A stretch of DNA of 64,000 bases, from contig RDEW01000059.1 of the NCBI GenBank assembly GCA_011109175.1, positions 202,012-266,011 of the forward strand, in the 5' to 3' direction. The notes under the pieces were generated by a model, which made no database searches, was not told the origin of the DNA, and saw only the letters and a program-made list of their open reading frames with translations. This document shows positions 1-11,545 of this stretch, piece after piece (the first letter of the stretch is position 1; each line of letters opens with the position of its first letter). The DNA comes from Dicyema japonicum. Taxonomy: Eukaryota; Dicyemida; Rhombozoa; Dicyemidae. The position numbers and the translations under genes were made by a program.

Positions 1-1749
1 ACGTGGCAATTGTTTGTAGCATTTTGAGCTCGATTTGTTGGAAAAATGAATTTTTTTCAAATATACACCGATGCATATTAAAGTATATTTCGCTTTGGAG
101 ACTTTTCGGGAGACATTTGATAATCTTTAAATCACTACTGGTGGATAACCTTTTCTGTTTTGATCCCCTTTTCGGTCGTCCACTGGGTGAGCATATATTC
201 CTGTACTCGCACACTTAACGTCTTGGGGATCTCGTGAATAAGCAAGAACTCTTTGACATTCCTCATCATATTGTGGTATCTGGCTGTCGTCGAATATATC
301 CTGGCGTAGATATTCGTTATATTTCCGAATATTGAGGCGTACATGAGGGCTGAAACAATAAAACTTGTGTTACATCCAATAATCATCATGAAAATGGTGA
401 ATAACTTTTCGTTGAAGGTATTGGGGGCGATATTCCCAAATCCAATGCTGGTCATGCAAGTAATCGTGTAGTAAATGGCTGAAATGTAGGAGTTTGACCA
501 GTCATCACTGTCTTGTATCATCAGTAACCCAAACAACCATAGTTGGTGGTCCTCTTCAATTCACTAAGCCACCCAAACGTTATGTTATTGGACATGTCAG
601 TGACTCCAATGGAATACCAAATACAAGCGAGCCAATGAGCCACCAATATGAAGATGAATATTAATATTATCAGAATTATTCCCCCGAGCTCCATATATTG
701 GCGCATTCTTCTCGTTAGTTTTAGTAGTCGGGCCATTTTTCCAATTTTTAAAATCGAAAATAATTGAGGGAACTAAACAATCTCAAATGATACCTTCTGT
801 GAGTAATTCGTCTGAATGTAGTCGATTAAGTGGTAAGGCAGAAATGATATTAAGTCAATGATAAAGTAGGTCTTTAGGTATTTGTTGCAAATCATCTTGG
901 GGTTGGTGACTATTTTCCCGGCCTCGTTCACGTAAGTTGTTCGAAAACTGGAAACCAAGTCGATGAAGAATAAAGTATCAATGATCAGTTCGGCGATTGT
1001 GATAGTTGAGGATATTTTCATAGTAAAGGACACATAGAAGGGGACGACGACAGCAGTGTAAAATATCAAAAGTAGAATGAGTGAATCCCACGCTAGTTTT
1101 AGCTTAGAATTATGAAATATTATGAATTTTCCGATTTTCTGTTTTTCCGACGTATATCTAGGCAATCTCTCTTCCACAAAAGTCATCTGGGCTTAGCAAA
1201 ACGTTACTTTGCAATGATCGTTCATCTGTTTCTCAAACCTTGAACGTCTCAAAATGTTCTCTAATAATACAGATACTCTACTACTATTCAGTGAGTGGAG
1301 ACTCTTGATTTTGTTGAAGATTATAATATATAATATTGGCACGTCATTTTCGTCAAATATGGGGGAGACTTCCAGGGAGACCAATAACTTTATTTCTATC
1401 CATGCATGATTAGTCATACCATGTTTTGCGTAAAGTGTTATGTTGATATTGCTGCTTATATTTTCTTGCAGGTTAAGCTGAATTTGTTTGATTTTTGTGC
1501 ATTCCGTTTCAGGTCCGTTGATAAAGCCGCTAAATATGCTTTTTCTTATAATCTCTTCCTTGTTGTACTTGAAAAGTTGACTAAATTTGTCATTGCAGTA
1601 CACAATTGGGAATCCACTCATGTTTTGATTTCCGAGAAAAAATGTGAGATCTTGAATATTATTTTCTAATATGGACAACTTTTATTGTTTATTATTTTAT
1701 CCAAAAATGTGTTTTGTGGGGACCTATAACCCGTAGAATAATTGTTCAT
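1..1749 (-). CDS. KCNH: EAG-type (KCNH) voltage-gated potassium channel, 3' end outside window
   Basis: Pore-forming subunit of an ether-a-go-go family K+ channel of the plasma membrane. I place six exons at 1749-1680, 1650-1208, 1186-794, 772-538, 511-150 and 124-1, with GT-AG introns of 29, 21, 21, 26 and 25 nt that restore the frame each time. In order the protein shows the PAS-cap motif SPQNTFLDKI, a PAS domain with FPIVYCND, S1 with FYTAVVVPFYVSF, S3 with LFFIDLVSSFRTTYV, an S4 rich in K/R (ARLLKLTRRMRQY), S5 with HWLACIWYSIG, the selectivity filter SIGFGN, S6 with YASIFGNI, and the start of the C-linker (KSLQSEI). CIWYSIG, SIGFGNIAP and the C-linker wording fit EAG better than ERG or ELK. 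The cyclic-nucleotide-binding homology domain would lie left of base 1. The start is the ATG at 1749, needed to include the conserved N-terminal cap. No disabling mutation is seen. Confidence 0.93.
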
Positions 1750-2194
1750 TGTGGACTACTCCTTAGTAATTTTGATTATACTCAAAATATAAGGGCTTAA
1801 ATAATATTGATCACTAATTACTATAAATTTACAATGGCCATTTAACTCTTACGGATTAAATATACGTCAAGTTGTATTATTTCAATCAATCATTATCATT
1901 TATAAATTAACTTTGATGGATCCTCATATCGACTATCTTTCACAAGATCATCTGTCTCTTGCTTTCTTCACTATCCTCCAAGTCTTAATAAATTAAATTG
2001 TTATCCCAGCTTTGCTAGATGTACGAACTAGGTAGCTCCCAAAGATCATGCACTTTCACATTGGGATCTAGTGGCCCAGGATAAGTAGAGAGATCACGAA
2101 CCAGGGATGATGATGTCCACATAAAGTGAATCAGATTCTGAAACGTTGATCTCTGGAGGTCAGCGGCCAGGTTGTTGTCTCCAAGGTCCCGTTT
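1750..2194. other. AT-rich spacer upstream of the channel gene
   Basis: No supported gene. This holds the 5' flank of the minus-strand channel gene and low-complexity AT-rich DNA. I see no clear promoter element. Confidence 0.5.
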
Positions 2195-2445
2195 ATTTAC
2201 TTATTAACCTCAGGCTTACAGTCACAACTAATTAATCCAAGGAAGGAACCCAAAGGAGAACATCTACTTGTGCCGATCAAATCAATCCTCAATACTCCAT
2301 TACAGACTTCCAAGAGAGGTGGAAAATAGTTCTCCTTCCATTTTCATCACACATCCTACCGTCTCAGAACTCAATTCATTCTTAGGTGGAGAGTGTTCAT
2401 AATGGCAATCTTCAGCAGTGGAGTTGGTCAGGGGAATGAATACTA
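2195..2445. repeat. Dispersed repeat, partner at 39070-39370
   Basis: This stretch and 39070-39370 run parallel for about 250 bases in the same orientation, with shared blocks such as AACTAATCCAAGG, CTCAATACTCCATTACAG (CTTCAATACT... in the partner), AAGAGAGGTGGA and TCATAATGGC. Identity is imperfect. It probably belongs to an interspersed element, because a LINE 3' end sits immediately left of the second copy. No coding potential is recognised. Confidence 0.6.
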
Positions 2446-2519
2446 AACTAATTTGCTAACCCTTAAATTAAAAAAATAATTGTTAGTGGTTTAAACCAAA
2501 TAAATCAATAAACCATAAT

Positions 2520-4511
2520 TTATAGTTCATTATCTATTTCAGTCGTGTTGGAATGAGTTGATTCATTTTCTAGGGAATACAAAAATTCGAATAAATTCTG
2601 TTTATCAAACTCCATCGAAAAAGTATGCATGGAATTGTCTGAATAATAAATGATGATGGGACTCGTCACCAAATACGGATAAAATGATGGATGAGGATCG
2701 TTGGTTGAAATATCCATTTCTCCAAAGGCTATCTGACTTATTTCATATTCTCTCGCAAATTTGCGGAAAATCTGCAGCGGAGCCTTTATTGTTGGAGTGT
2801 AGGAATTATAGAAGAATAAAAGCCACTTTGTTTCGCTCATCAGAACAAACTAAAGTTAATTTTAATTTACTCTGTCGAAATTATCCCCCGTTAAAAAGTA
2901 ACAGAATTCACGCCCTTCGTTTGAGTTCTTTGGCTTCTTCGATACTCTTTCCTCTTCCAGAAGTGAATTCATCAATGAAAGCCAGCAACTTTGGTGTGTT
3001 CCAATCTTCAGTCGCTGGCATTACGTACCTTCTATTTTCTCCGTCAAGACATCCAAAGCCAAAGTCAGAGAAGTCCAATGAAACCCCAAAATTAAAAGCT
3101 CTCCGTTCGTCTTGAATCCCGGGAATACTATAACCGAATGAAATATCGGGTCTTTTCCGTGCAATATTGATAATATTTTTACGGAAATATTCGGTTGCTA
3201 ACAATAACAAATAAAATACTATCATAATTCTCCCTATTCCACGAGACCTCGAATATAAAGAGACAAAAAGGCCTTCTCCAAAACATCAAGTTTGAGTTCT
3301 TTGTTGTTACTTGTCCCACTAAAACAGGCAAATGTTTGTTGACAAATTCCTCGATAAATTCCGCCGTGAAATCACCCTAAACGTGTAAATTTGACCGTCT
3401 AACGGAAAACGCATAATATTTAGGGGATCCTTCAATATAAGACCCACGTGGGATGAACATGATAAGACCAGGATGGCTTACTCCAAATTTTTTCTCAGTA
3501 GATAAATCATTGGTGAAACACGTGAATATCAGACCCGATTTTTGTTGCTAAATAAAAAATCAAATCAACTGAAATTGACGAATTCGTCGAAATATTTGTC
3601 CCTCTCTGTGAAATACCCCAAAATTATGAATTCGGAGAACATCAGATTGCTGGTCACCCTTTCAATATTTTCCACAAAAGGGACAAGCTCCTTTGAGGGG
3701 TTCAAATAAGCCCGAATACATTCGACAAGTTCTAGTGACTTAGATGATTAAATACCGTTATATTGCGCATATCCGTTAGGGGAACATCCATAAAGTCGTC
3801 CTCCCACGGAAAGCCTGAAATCTGGAAAATATGTGACTCCAAATTTTTTAATGATGTTTTTTTCGACATTGTCCACTGAGACAAACTTGAGGTTAGGGTA
3901 GTTATCCCGCAATATTTCATAGGTCTTTTCGAATGAGGGCCTCGAAAGTCGACAAGGCTGGCAGCTACCAAAAACGCTATATTTCTACTTCTCCATATAA
4001 AAGTAGAAAAATATGGTCTCATAATTAGCCACAAAGTCCTCAAAGTCGGCATCCCGAAGACTGCGGATCTTATGTTGAGTATCGTTCGTCAGAATCCGGT
4101 TGACAAATCGATTAATGCCTAAAGTTGTTAGTTTCAATACTTTCTATTTCCAAAACACCCTGGAAATCGTGCTTATTCGAATATGCGTACATTCTGAGAA
4201 CTGGAAGATTTTGGAAATTTTCCCGCCGATAAAAAACCACGTCGAAAAAAACGTCGAGTTTGTAAGAGTCAACGTTCTTTATAGATTTTTGTAAATTTTC
4301 CACGAATTCCATGATTTTTCGACACTCATGTGACTCGCATCTCAAATCAGTTATAAGCAAACCTCGAAGAGTAGATCAAAACGAGAGCAGGGGATGTTAG
4401 GTCATTCAAAAACTCAGCGTTAATACTTTGCAGGACATCTCCCTGAGCTTATAGTAATTAAAAATAATTACAAAATGCGGTTAGAAGCAAAAAGGACACG
4501 AAAAAAATCAT
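2520..4511 (-). CDS. PDIA4: ERp72/PDIA4-like protein disulfide isomerase family protein, eleven exons
   Basis: A secreted or ER-lumen thioredoxin-fold protein with a0-a-b-b'-a' architecture. Ten GT-AG introns fit the frame: 4471-4448, 4362-4341, 4140-4119, 3988-3965, 3755-3732, 3579-3548, 3403-3377, 3219-3198, 2945-2915 and 2870-2850 (21-32 nt). The start at 4511 gives a signal peptide MIFFVSFLLLTAFS. Domain a0 (about residues 15-110) has RCESHEC where family members carry CGHC. Domain a has NCQPC, a plausible redox CxxC, followed by a KKFGVTYFP cis-proline segment. The b and b' domains match by FIILGYFTERDKYFDEF and YFRKNIINIARKRPD. Domain a' (GDNFDRFV...KWLLFFYNSY) has no cysteine at the active site but keeps GEMDISTNDPHP. 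The last residues are IDNEL, a possible divergent KDEL-type retrieval signal. The role may be chaperone-like more than oxidase. No premature stops remain once the introns are removed. Confidence 0.88.
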
Positions 4512-4623
4512 TATTGCTAAGATTTTATACGTTTATTTAGAAATTAGGGTTTCCAACCAAAATTAGCAAAATAATTCAATTATTATTATTTTTAATACAA
4601 AAATCAAAAGTGTAAATATTTGG

Positions 4624-4812
4624 ATGGGATTGTCAGCAATTACTGCAAACATCTTGATGCTGGAATGTCCTGCGAAAGCCTATATACAGATTGTCACCAC
4701 TAAGAAGACAGCAGAGAGTATTCTTAATGGATTTAGAGATGAAGTGGTTATTGTGGAAGACGAACACCAAGCAGAGGTGATATGGCTGCTTAAAGAGGCC
4801 GGGGTCTCCTAA
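4624..4812 (+). CDS. Small hypothetical ORF, divergent from the PDI-like gene
   Basis: A 62-codon frame begins about 110 bases from the start of the minus-strand PDI-like gene, so the two would be head to head. Its middle (GFRDEVVIVEDEHQAEVIW) is acidic and protein-like, but I recognise no family. A 19-nt GT-AG intron could also be drawn near 4776-4794, extending the frame slightly. An AATAAA-like signal lies about 35 bases after the stop. It may be a fragment of a mobile element and not a gene. Confidence 0.25.
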   Translation: MGLSAITANILMLECPAKAYIQIVTTKKTAESILNGFRDEVVIVEDEHQAEVIWLLKEAGVS

Positions 4813-4959
4813 CTGCCTTTCCTTTAATTTGTAGGTGATTTTGATTTAAATAAACTCATGTAGACCGATCACCTAAGAACGAAGAACCGTCAACCTCTGA
4901 TACCCATCGAAGAGAGGGTAGGCATTATGGAAGCAAATAAAGTTCTGTCCGTAATTATA

Positions 4960-5030
4960 TAATAATGCTCTTACCAGACAGAACACACTTCAATTTAAGT
5001 AAATAGCAGTTATCAAAATAAATTTTATTT
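4960..5030 (-). repeat. SINE 3'-tail fragment
   Basis: AGAACACACTTCAATTTAAG followed by GTTATCA resembles the tail of the tRNA-derived SINE seen complete at 51055 and reversed at 31206. Only the 3' end is present. Confidence 0.4.
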
Positions 5031-5084
5031 GATGATTGAATATTAACGAGTAAATTAACTAATTATACGGATTTTAGTCCAGAT

Positions 5085-5215
5085 TGCTGGTAATCCCTCT
5101 TCTCTTAGAAGAAGAGTGTGCCATAAACCCCCTGTTATTCTCCATCTCCACATTAGCTTCAATCGAAATATCTCTTTTAGAGTCCAATGGGCTGTCCTCA
5201 CGGCATGAATAGCAT
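5085..5215 (-). repeat. Copy 1 of a coding-like repeated segment (ACRED motif)
   Basis: Read on the minus strand this encodes CREDSPLDSKRDISIEANVE, ending in REGLPAIW. The segment at 23105-23240 encodes CREDIRLNEDIMTNFNIEME with a similar downstream context, and 23830-23870 (plus strand) encodes EEYTSVTSQLVELACRE. These look like 3' ends of a duplicated gene or element of unknown function. Confidence 0.4.
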
Positions 5216-5499
5216 AGCAGTTATCATAATTAGGGCGATTTTTATTTTGACTTTAAAAGTTCAAAATTTTGACTTTATGACAAATTTTTCTAGAAAAATT
5301 TTTTTAAATATAAAAAACTAATAAAAACTTTATTAAAATATAGAATAATGTAATACAAAACGTTTTCAGGTTATAAATTTAGGTCTTTAGATAGTAATTT
5401 ACAATAATAAAAAACACGTGGAAGGGATTTTTCAAATACCCGTTGCACGGAGAAAAAGGTTGTTTTTCAAATGTTTTATTATAATTTTTATAAATTAGC

Positions 5500-5832
5500 C
5501 GCGTGGCGCCATGTGGTGCTGCGTGGTTAATCAGTTAAAGTTTTTTGCTCGCTTGTCTTTTCCTCTTCTCTCTTCCTAATAGAGTGGCGTCATGTGATCC
5601 ACCTGTCTAGGTGACGCCCAGTGCCAGGCCGGCACGAAAAAGGATCATTTGCTCTTCCCCACTCCACTGGAGGGGTTTCCACAACTTCATGTAATAGACG
5701 TCTTACCTTTGATGCTGATTCCGGATGGACTCTGTTTCTGTAAAAGTGGAAACTGGGTACACTTAATTAGTTGTTTATTTTAACTTCTTTCTCGGTGTAT
5801 CCGGGGTTAATAAATAAATTATAATAATTACT
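5500..5832 (+). repeat. GCGTGGCGCC-family interspersed repeat
   Basis: Begins near CGCGTGGCGCCATG, contains GGATCATTTGCTCT and ends in CACTTAATTAGTTG plus TTTCTCGGTGTATCCGGGG before an AT-rich tail. A reversed copy lies at 8835-9125, and other partial members are at 10600-10690, 21020-21245, 55705-55945 and 61370-61680. No protein is recognised; a non-autonomous element is the simplest reading. Confidence 0.6.
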
Positions 5833-5939
5833 TTTAACTAATTAATTAAAAAATTATTAACAGCAAATCTAAATTTCAGATACTTTATAATTCAGCATAA
5901 ATCGTTACTAAAATACAAATTTGTGATCTGTTAGCTCGT

Positions 5940-7300
5940 CTTCTACGGTGAAATAATCTTCTTCCGCCATCCTTACTAATATTGACATTGCTCTGTAGTT
6001 CATTTTGATAGACTGTTTTCAAGCTTCTTTTAATTAAAATTCCATTTCCATCAAAGCTTTTAGTTATTTTGAGTTCATTAAGATTTTTACGATAATATTC
6101 AACAACTTTTTCTTTTGGTAAGAAATGTTCCAGCTTGTGGAGGCGGAGTTTAGCATCGTCCTAATGAATTGTTTGTACAATAAGGTAAGACACTCCCTTA
6201 ACTGGCCGTCCGAGTGGACAGCTATTAGTCGGAGGATGTTTAATTTTTGTTTTGCTGGGTGGAAAGTACTTCAACGTGTTTGTTAAAACTGAATGGCGTG
6301 TCAAACGTGACTCCGAGGTCTGTGGTTAAATTCTCTCCGGTCAGTTGTAAAATTGTTAGAGACATCCTGTTTGTCACCATCCAATAAAAGAATAATTAAA
6401 AATGTCTTTGGACATTAAAAGAGACCAATTGAATGTTTATATCCATGGATGCAATAATGAGGTCATCGGCGTAGGGAATCGTTGCATGGGTCATTGGGGT
6501 GAGGTATAGGTTGATAAGTGATGGTGAGAGAACAGATCCCTGAAGGATACCATTTTGGAGGTAGCGGAATCGGTACATATGTGAATAAAAACATGTTTGA
6601 TCCTGTCTGCCGGAAAGGAAGTTTGTGAGCCAGGAGTACCAAACTTGAGGGATATTTGATGAACTGATCTTGTTTAAGAGAACCACACTAGAAATGTAGC
6701 CAAACAATTTTGTCAGGTAGATTGAGGCCAGAAGAATTCTTTCGGGGGTTTAGAATTGTTAAAACCGTCAGCAATAAACTATGTCAAGCTGGATAGAAGG
6801 GAGGTTGTCGAATGAAGGAAACACAAGCCATGTTGTGATTTGGAAAGGTTGAGGTGGCCTGAAATCTCGTTCAAGACTATTCTTTCCAAAATCTTCGATA
6901 CAACTGAGATAAAAGAAATAGATATTAGGAAGAAAGGGAGGGTAATCCTTGTTGTTTTTAAGTACAGGGATATTATCGATTCTTCCATAGCATAGGAATA
7001 AAAACGAGTTGATTGGGAATTCATAAATGGTCTTGAGAGCATTGAGCCGATACGTCCCAGGTGTTTCAAGTGGAGGTGGTGGTTGGACTCTCTTGGGTTG
7101 TATTGGAATATTACTGGTCTTGCAATAATGAGTCATCAAATCGTATACCGTACGGCAAAAGTCTTTAGGTCGGCCGATTTTATCAAGAGTCACACCATGA
7201 GAAAAGCTGGAATCAGTTTATTACTGTGCTGAACATCTTTGATGAATCTACAGAATTTGTGAGGTTTTGATTTTGGGTTAAGATAGGAAATAAATTCAGT
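5940..7300 (-). mobile_element. LINE relic with reverse transcriptase (Jockey/I-like)
   Basis: Frameshifted reverse transcriptase read right to left. It shows SKILERIVLNEISGHL and QHGLCFLHSTT (fingers/palm start), then VWYSWLTNFLSGRQ, NGILQGSVLSPSLINLYL (motif B region), IPYADDLIIAS (catalytic YADD) and, near 6310-6330, NLTTDLGVTFDTPF of the thumb. Several stops and frame changes make it non-functional. No endonuclease domain is seen, so it is probably 5'-truncated. Confidence 0.8.
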
Positions 7301-7397
7301 CCATTTTTCATTCTTGATTTTTATTTAAAAATAAAAATATTTGAATTATCGAAAAATAATAATAAATTAAAAAAAGAATTAAATAATTATTATAGTG

Positions 7398-8554
7398 ATG
7401 TTTCTCTGCTGTTTGGATTCGACTGCGCGTCAACAGAGATCCCTTAACAACGAAATAGAAAAACAGCTCAAAAAAGGAAAACAAGATGGCAGAAACGAAT
7501 ACAAGGTCCTCCTCCTTGGGACTGGTGAAAGCGGGAAGACGACCTTCCTCAAGCAGATGAGAATAATAAGCAATACCGTCTTCACTGATAAGGAGAGATA
7601 TGAAATCAAGGGAATAATAATGGAAAACATCATAGACTCCATCCGTAAACTACTACAGGAGTACAACAAGAGGGCCGGGGTCTTTAATGTCGCCAATTTG
7701 TCTGTATTCTTAGCACCCAATCGGGGACGTTGTCAAAGTGAATTATGATCTCAAAATGGATCACTTTAAATGCATGAATTCATTTTGGAAGGAAAGTGTG
7801 ATCCAACAGATCTTCAACGAACGTGGAAAATTCCATATTTTGGACTCTTTCCAATAGTATTTGAGTCACTAAGCCTAGCTTCATGGACAACCTGCAAAGA
7901 ATCCTCAAGAAAGACTACATTCCCACGGACCAGGACATCCTTCATGCGAGGAAGGCGACGACTGGGGTACAGGAGCAACGATTCAAGATTGGGGACGCCA
8001 CATTTCGGTTAGTTTGGTGATGTAAGGAAGGCTGATGGATGTTGGAGGTCAGAGGGGTGAGAGGAAGAATTGGATCCATTGTTTTACTGCAGTGACCTCA
8101 ATAATCTTCCTTGCAGCTATTTCCGAGTATGATCAGAAGTTGGCGGAATTCGAAGCAAAGGTTGATGTTGTGAAGGATTCTTAGAATAGAATGTTAGAGT
8201 CTATTGCTCTGTTCAATACAATTTTCTGCTATAAGATATTTGATGAAAAGTCCATGATCCTCTTCCTCAACAAATGCGACATCCTGGAGATCAAGTTAAA
8301 GCTGAGCCCTATTACCGTAGTTTTCAGTGATTTTAAGGGTTGGGGTGTCTGTAACTCATGTAGGGGATGAGCATAGTATAAGTGATGCCAAAAACTACAT
8401 TTTGGAGAAGTATATGTGTTTAGCAAAACAGATGGATAAAACGGTGTTCAGTCACTTTACCTCCGTGACGGACACCGAGTCAACCAAGGTGGTGTTCGAA
8501 TCTGTTAAGTTTACTATACTCCAACAAAATTTGATGAGTTATTATTTTGTTTAA
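7398..8554 (+). CDS. GNAQ: Heterotrimeric G protein alpha subunit, Gq class
   Basis: Couples seven-helix receptors to effectors such as phospholipase C-beta at the inner plasma membrane. Six exons: 7398-7688, 7714-7856, 7879-8007, 8031-8160, 8185-8338 and 8364-8554, separated by GT-AG introns of 25, 22, 23, 24 and 25 nt. The N-terminus carries adjacent cysteines (FLCC) for likely palmitoylation. The P-loop is [14 protein letters not shown]; switch I follows ARKATTG; switch II is [13 protein letters not shown] with the catalytic glutamine; the guanine-specificity motif is FLNKCD; the alpha5 region is HFTSVTDTE; and the C-terminus [13 protein letters not shown] resembles the Gq receptor-contact tail. 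The fourth intron removes an apparent in-frame TAG at 8182. The first ATG at 7398 fits the family N-terminus. Confidence 0.93.
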
Positions 8555-8834
8555 TTTATCGTTTATTTAAAGAATATCTTTTCTTTATTACTCTCATTAA
8601 CGTAGACCACAGGAATTTCGAGTTTTCTAGGAAACCATGTTCTACTACTAAGGGAAAACTACCACGTGGATTAATTATTGTGTGCACAACACGGTTAATT
8701 TAGTTAACAATATTCTCTTTATGTAAATTTTTGATTTTAAGTAGATTGTAGTTGTCGACACCTTCTTTGTAGAGTCACAGATTTTCAACTTGTTCATCCT
8801 TCAGGTTGATGTGGTTAGGTTAATTTATTTCCCC
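8555..8834. other. Spacer after the G-alpha gene
   Basis: No supported gene or repeat. This is the 3' flank of the G-alpha gene and AT-rich sequence. Confidence 0.4.
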
Positions 8835-9125
8835 CTCTCTCGACTGAACCCGGTGGCTAGGAATAACGTAAAAGTATAGGTTATCCGTTTATTATTATTA
8901 ACCCCGCATACACCGAGAAATAAGTTAACAACTAATTAAGTGAATCCAGTTAAAGTCCTTCCTACGTCACATAAAAAGTCCAGAACATAAAATTACAAGT
9001 CTATTCCCGGCAGCTGTGAGAACCCTCCAGTGGGGTAGAGCAAATGATCCTTTTTCGTGCCATGAAAAGGGAGAGGAACATAGGAAACAAACAGATCCTC
9101 AATCAAGTAGCACTACACGAACTTT
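8835..9125 (-). repeat. GCGTGGCGCC-family repeat, reversed copy
   Basis: The reverse complement matches 5540-5830: GGATCATTTGCTCT, then a stretch with TTAACTGGATTCACTTAATT and TTTCTCGGTGTATGCGGGG. The two members are clearly homologous but differ at many bases. Confidence 0.6.
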
Positions 9126-10029
9126 CAAATTAAATCCCCCAGGGCAGTTAAATTGTTATGAAGGGTCATGAAATTGAGAGTAATTGTGAATTAAAATTTA
9201 TAAATTAGTTCTATTTATTCAGATTGGTTTTATTATTAATTAGTTATTTGTGACGTCATTGAATTCTTAACTTTGAATTGGAAAATTAGTAAATTTTTAT
9301 TTATTGAACCAGAAAACACCGTCATAGCCATAATTAAAAAATTCAGGTGATCCTGGCCTTCCTCAGCAGTCTTCGCATGCTTGGACTTGACAAAAGTGCC
9401 GTCCAGGGGAAACTCCTCCGATGGTTCACTTAAAGTAGCCACATAACACCACACTTACTTTGTTGTCACGTGGCATAGTTACCAAAATATCATTAGAGAT
9501 TCCATTATCACTATTCCCTTGATGGTACTGCTCTTGAAGTTAAATATCTTAAATATAATTTGGAAAGTTTGGGGGGTTAATGAAAACTGACGAATCCCAG
9601 GAAACCGGAAAAGTAATTCTAAAAGAGCTTTTCCATCAGAAATGGCCTAAGAAATCATCGGTTCCACGTGTAGATTTTAAGCGAAGTTGATATACCCTAT
9701 GGTCGGCTCCAAAATGACTTCCAACTTCCAAATTCAGTGTGATCGACCACGATAAATCATTCCACGAGATATTATATTTGATGAATTATGGAGGAGTTCA
9801 TTTGGTGGTGAAATAAGCAAGCTGTAATGGAGTGTCATAATCAAAGGAGCCTAATCTCCTGGGAATTCTGAATTAGTAATATCTTAGGAATTGGTTTTGT
9901 CACGAGACTGAGATTAATAAAAATCAAGTATTGAATGGCGAAAACCACTAATTGCACAAAATGTTTGAAAATGCACTATAAACACTTCAAAATCAATATT
10001 TGTGAGTGATATGGATGACTTGAGACAAT
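9126..10029. other. Unassigned stretch, perhaps 5' part of the next LINE relic
   Basis: Contains a 72-codon minus-strand frame (9236-9454, including EEFPLDGTFVKSKHAKTAEE) that I cannot assign. The right part precedes a plus-strand LINE remnant and may be its degraded upstream portion. Confidence 0.2.
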
Positions 10030-10530
10030 TTTTCTCATGTTCACATCTAATCAGATTCCTCAAATTCAGAGCCGGGCGTGATTAGAATGTTAATGTATTC
10101 GGTATTAAAGGAGACTGAGTTTGACCCTTTGATGACATTATCTCAACATGTAAAGAACATTATGACAAAGGTTTCAGGAAACTGAATATAATGAAATCGT
10201 TCTTAAAGTCCAGGCCGTATAGGAATCCGCTATCGTCTTGTACAATCAACTTTTAAAACCGACGGTTGAGTATTTCTGTGCCTCATGGGCTTATGGAGTT
10301 TCAATATCAAATTTGTACAAGATCAATTCCCTAACAGCCAAATTGGTACGTCTAACAAATCTACCTGCCGATCTTTTTCCCCAATGCTTGACCACGCCTC
10401 AATCGAAAACAACAATTCCGGTTTCATCGGTCTGTGTGGTCACGAAACAAGTCGTTTCTTGCGTTCAAGACTAGATACCTCAAATACACGTAAATTGGGA
10501 AAAAAGCCACCCCTCTTCAAATTTTAATGA
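10030..10530 (+). mobile_element. LINE relic, reverse transcriptase C-terminal part
   Basis: Plus-strand fragments read SQHVKNIMTKVS, LNIMKSFLKSRPYRNPLSS, and then YNQLLKPTVEYFCASWAYG followed by KINSLTAKLVRLTNLP in a shifted frame. This is the thumb and connection region that follows the RT palm in Jockey/I-like LINEs. Frameshifts make it a pseudogene. A GCGTGGCGCC-family 3' end (10600-10690) follows. Confidence 0.65.
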
Positions 10531-10599
10531 AAGGTGATCGTCGTCGATACAGGAAAGCCGTGGGTGCTCTAGAAGAACATAAGAAAAACCTCTCGATCC

Positions 10600-10690
10600 T
10601 TTTGAGGTGTACCTGGATCACTTAATTAGTTGGTTTACTTTTTTCTTGGTGTTCCCTTCTCGGGGTTATTAAATAAATAATAAAAGAGAC
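10600..10690 (+). repeat. 3' end of a GCGTGGCGCC-family repeat
   Basis: CACTTAATTAGTTG, TTTCTTGGTG and CGGGGTTATTAAATAAATAA match the terminal part of the member at 5500-5832. Confidence 0.5.
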
Positions 10691-11190
10691 TGAGTCAAGA
10701 GTTTATATTAGTCACGTGGTTAATCGTCGGAAGGCTAGTTGGTGACGTAGCTCCGTTGCACTATACAATGCTCTGATGGGCTAAATGTCTTCATCTTCTT
10801 AAAATGGATGTAACTTTTCGTTCCCCTTTTTTCTTGTAGGAGACGTACACAAGTTTGTAACTAAGAAAGCTTCAAATACACTATTTCTTTTCACTTCTCA
10901 CAAAATTTGTAGAAACTCGGAGTAAGGGGTTAATTCTTAAATAATCAAAGTTATTCACGAGAGATAAGCGTTAGAATATTCAAATCATTATACAGTTGGA
11001 CCTCGATTTGACCACAATGTGGCCCAAGAACCGAGGTTGTATTTTAAAAAGAGGTCCATGGATATTTTCTTTAAAATTCATTTTTAATACAAAAAATAAT
11101 TTAAAAATATTTTAATAGTTAAATTTATATTTCACCCATTGCCCCGACGAGTGGTGCGTTTCCATTACTCACCTCATCTTACACAGAACT
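10691..11190. other. AT-rich spacer, no gene seen
   Basis: No frame or motif that I can support. Confidence 0.4.
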
Positions 11191-11194
11191 CACA

Positions 11195-11372
11195 CTTTAT
11201 TTACAAAGTAAAGTCATGCTAATTAATCCGAGACATTGAAGGTTTTCGTAGCTTTTTTTTCTTTTTGCTTGTGCGTGAGTCCCTGTGACAATCTGTTTCG
11301 CAGTCGCTCGTCAATCCCAGAAACATCGTAAAATGCTTGGAACCTTCAACCTGAATGGACAGTAGCTAGCTA
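11195..11372 (-). repeat. Diverged SINE body
   Basis: On the minus strand the order of blocks (GGTTGAAGGTTCC, a degraded CATCTACGATGC, TTGACGAGCGACTGCGAAAC, GTCACAGGGACTCACGCAC, AAAAAGAAAAAA, then an AAATAAAGTG tail) follows the SINE at 51055-51345. The tRNA-like head is missing. Confidence 0.5.
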
Positions 11373-11545
11373 GTTAAGTAATTCAGCCCTCACTAACTTG
11401 TAGGAGACCAGCGGCTATTAAGTAGGACGTAGCAAACGCCGGTTAATCCAATAAATCGAACAGTCTAGCCATTGTAGTCGGAGATTTTACCAATTCAGGA
11501 CAATCAAATAGGTGGGAGCGAGAGACAACTCTCATAAAAAATATG
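11373..11545. repeat. Direct repeat, partner at 37315-37500
   Basis: Both copies contain CCTCACTAACTTGTAGGAG, CCAGC(G/A)GCTATTAAGTAGGACG and a CAAATAGGTG block near the end, in the same orientation. No function is recognised. Confidence 0.6.

Noticed and set aside
1651-1679. A 14-nt intron in the channel gene
   Set aside because: The nearest AG gives 14 nt, but the next acceptor at 1651 gives a 29-nt intron and a better match to the EAG N-terminus.
3730-3850. 16- and 17-nt introns in the PDI-like gene
   Set aside because: The continuous frame KKFGVTYFP followed by one 24-nt intron (3755-3732) explains the same stretch without ultra-short introns.
8182-8184. In-frame TAG in the G-alpha gene as evidence for a pseudogene or altered code
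   Set aside because: It is the acceptor of a 24-nt GT-AG intron (8161-8184) that restores the alignment to Gq.
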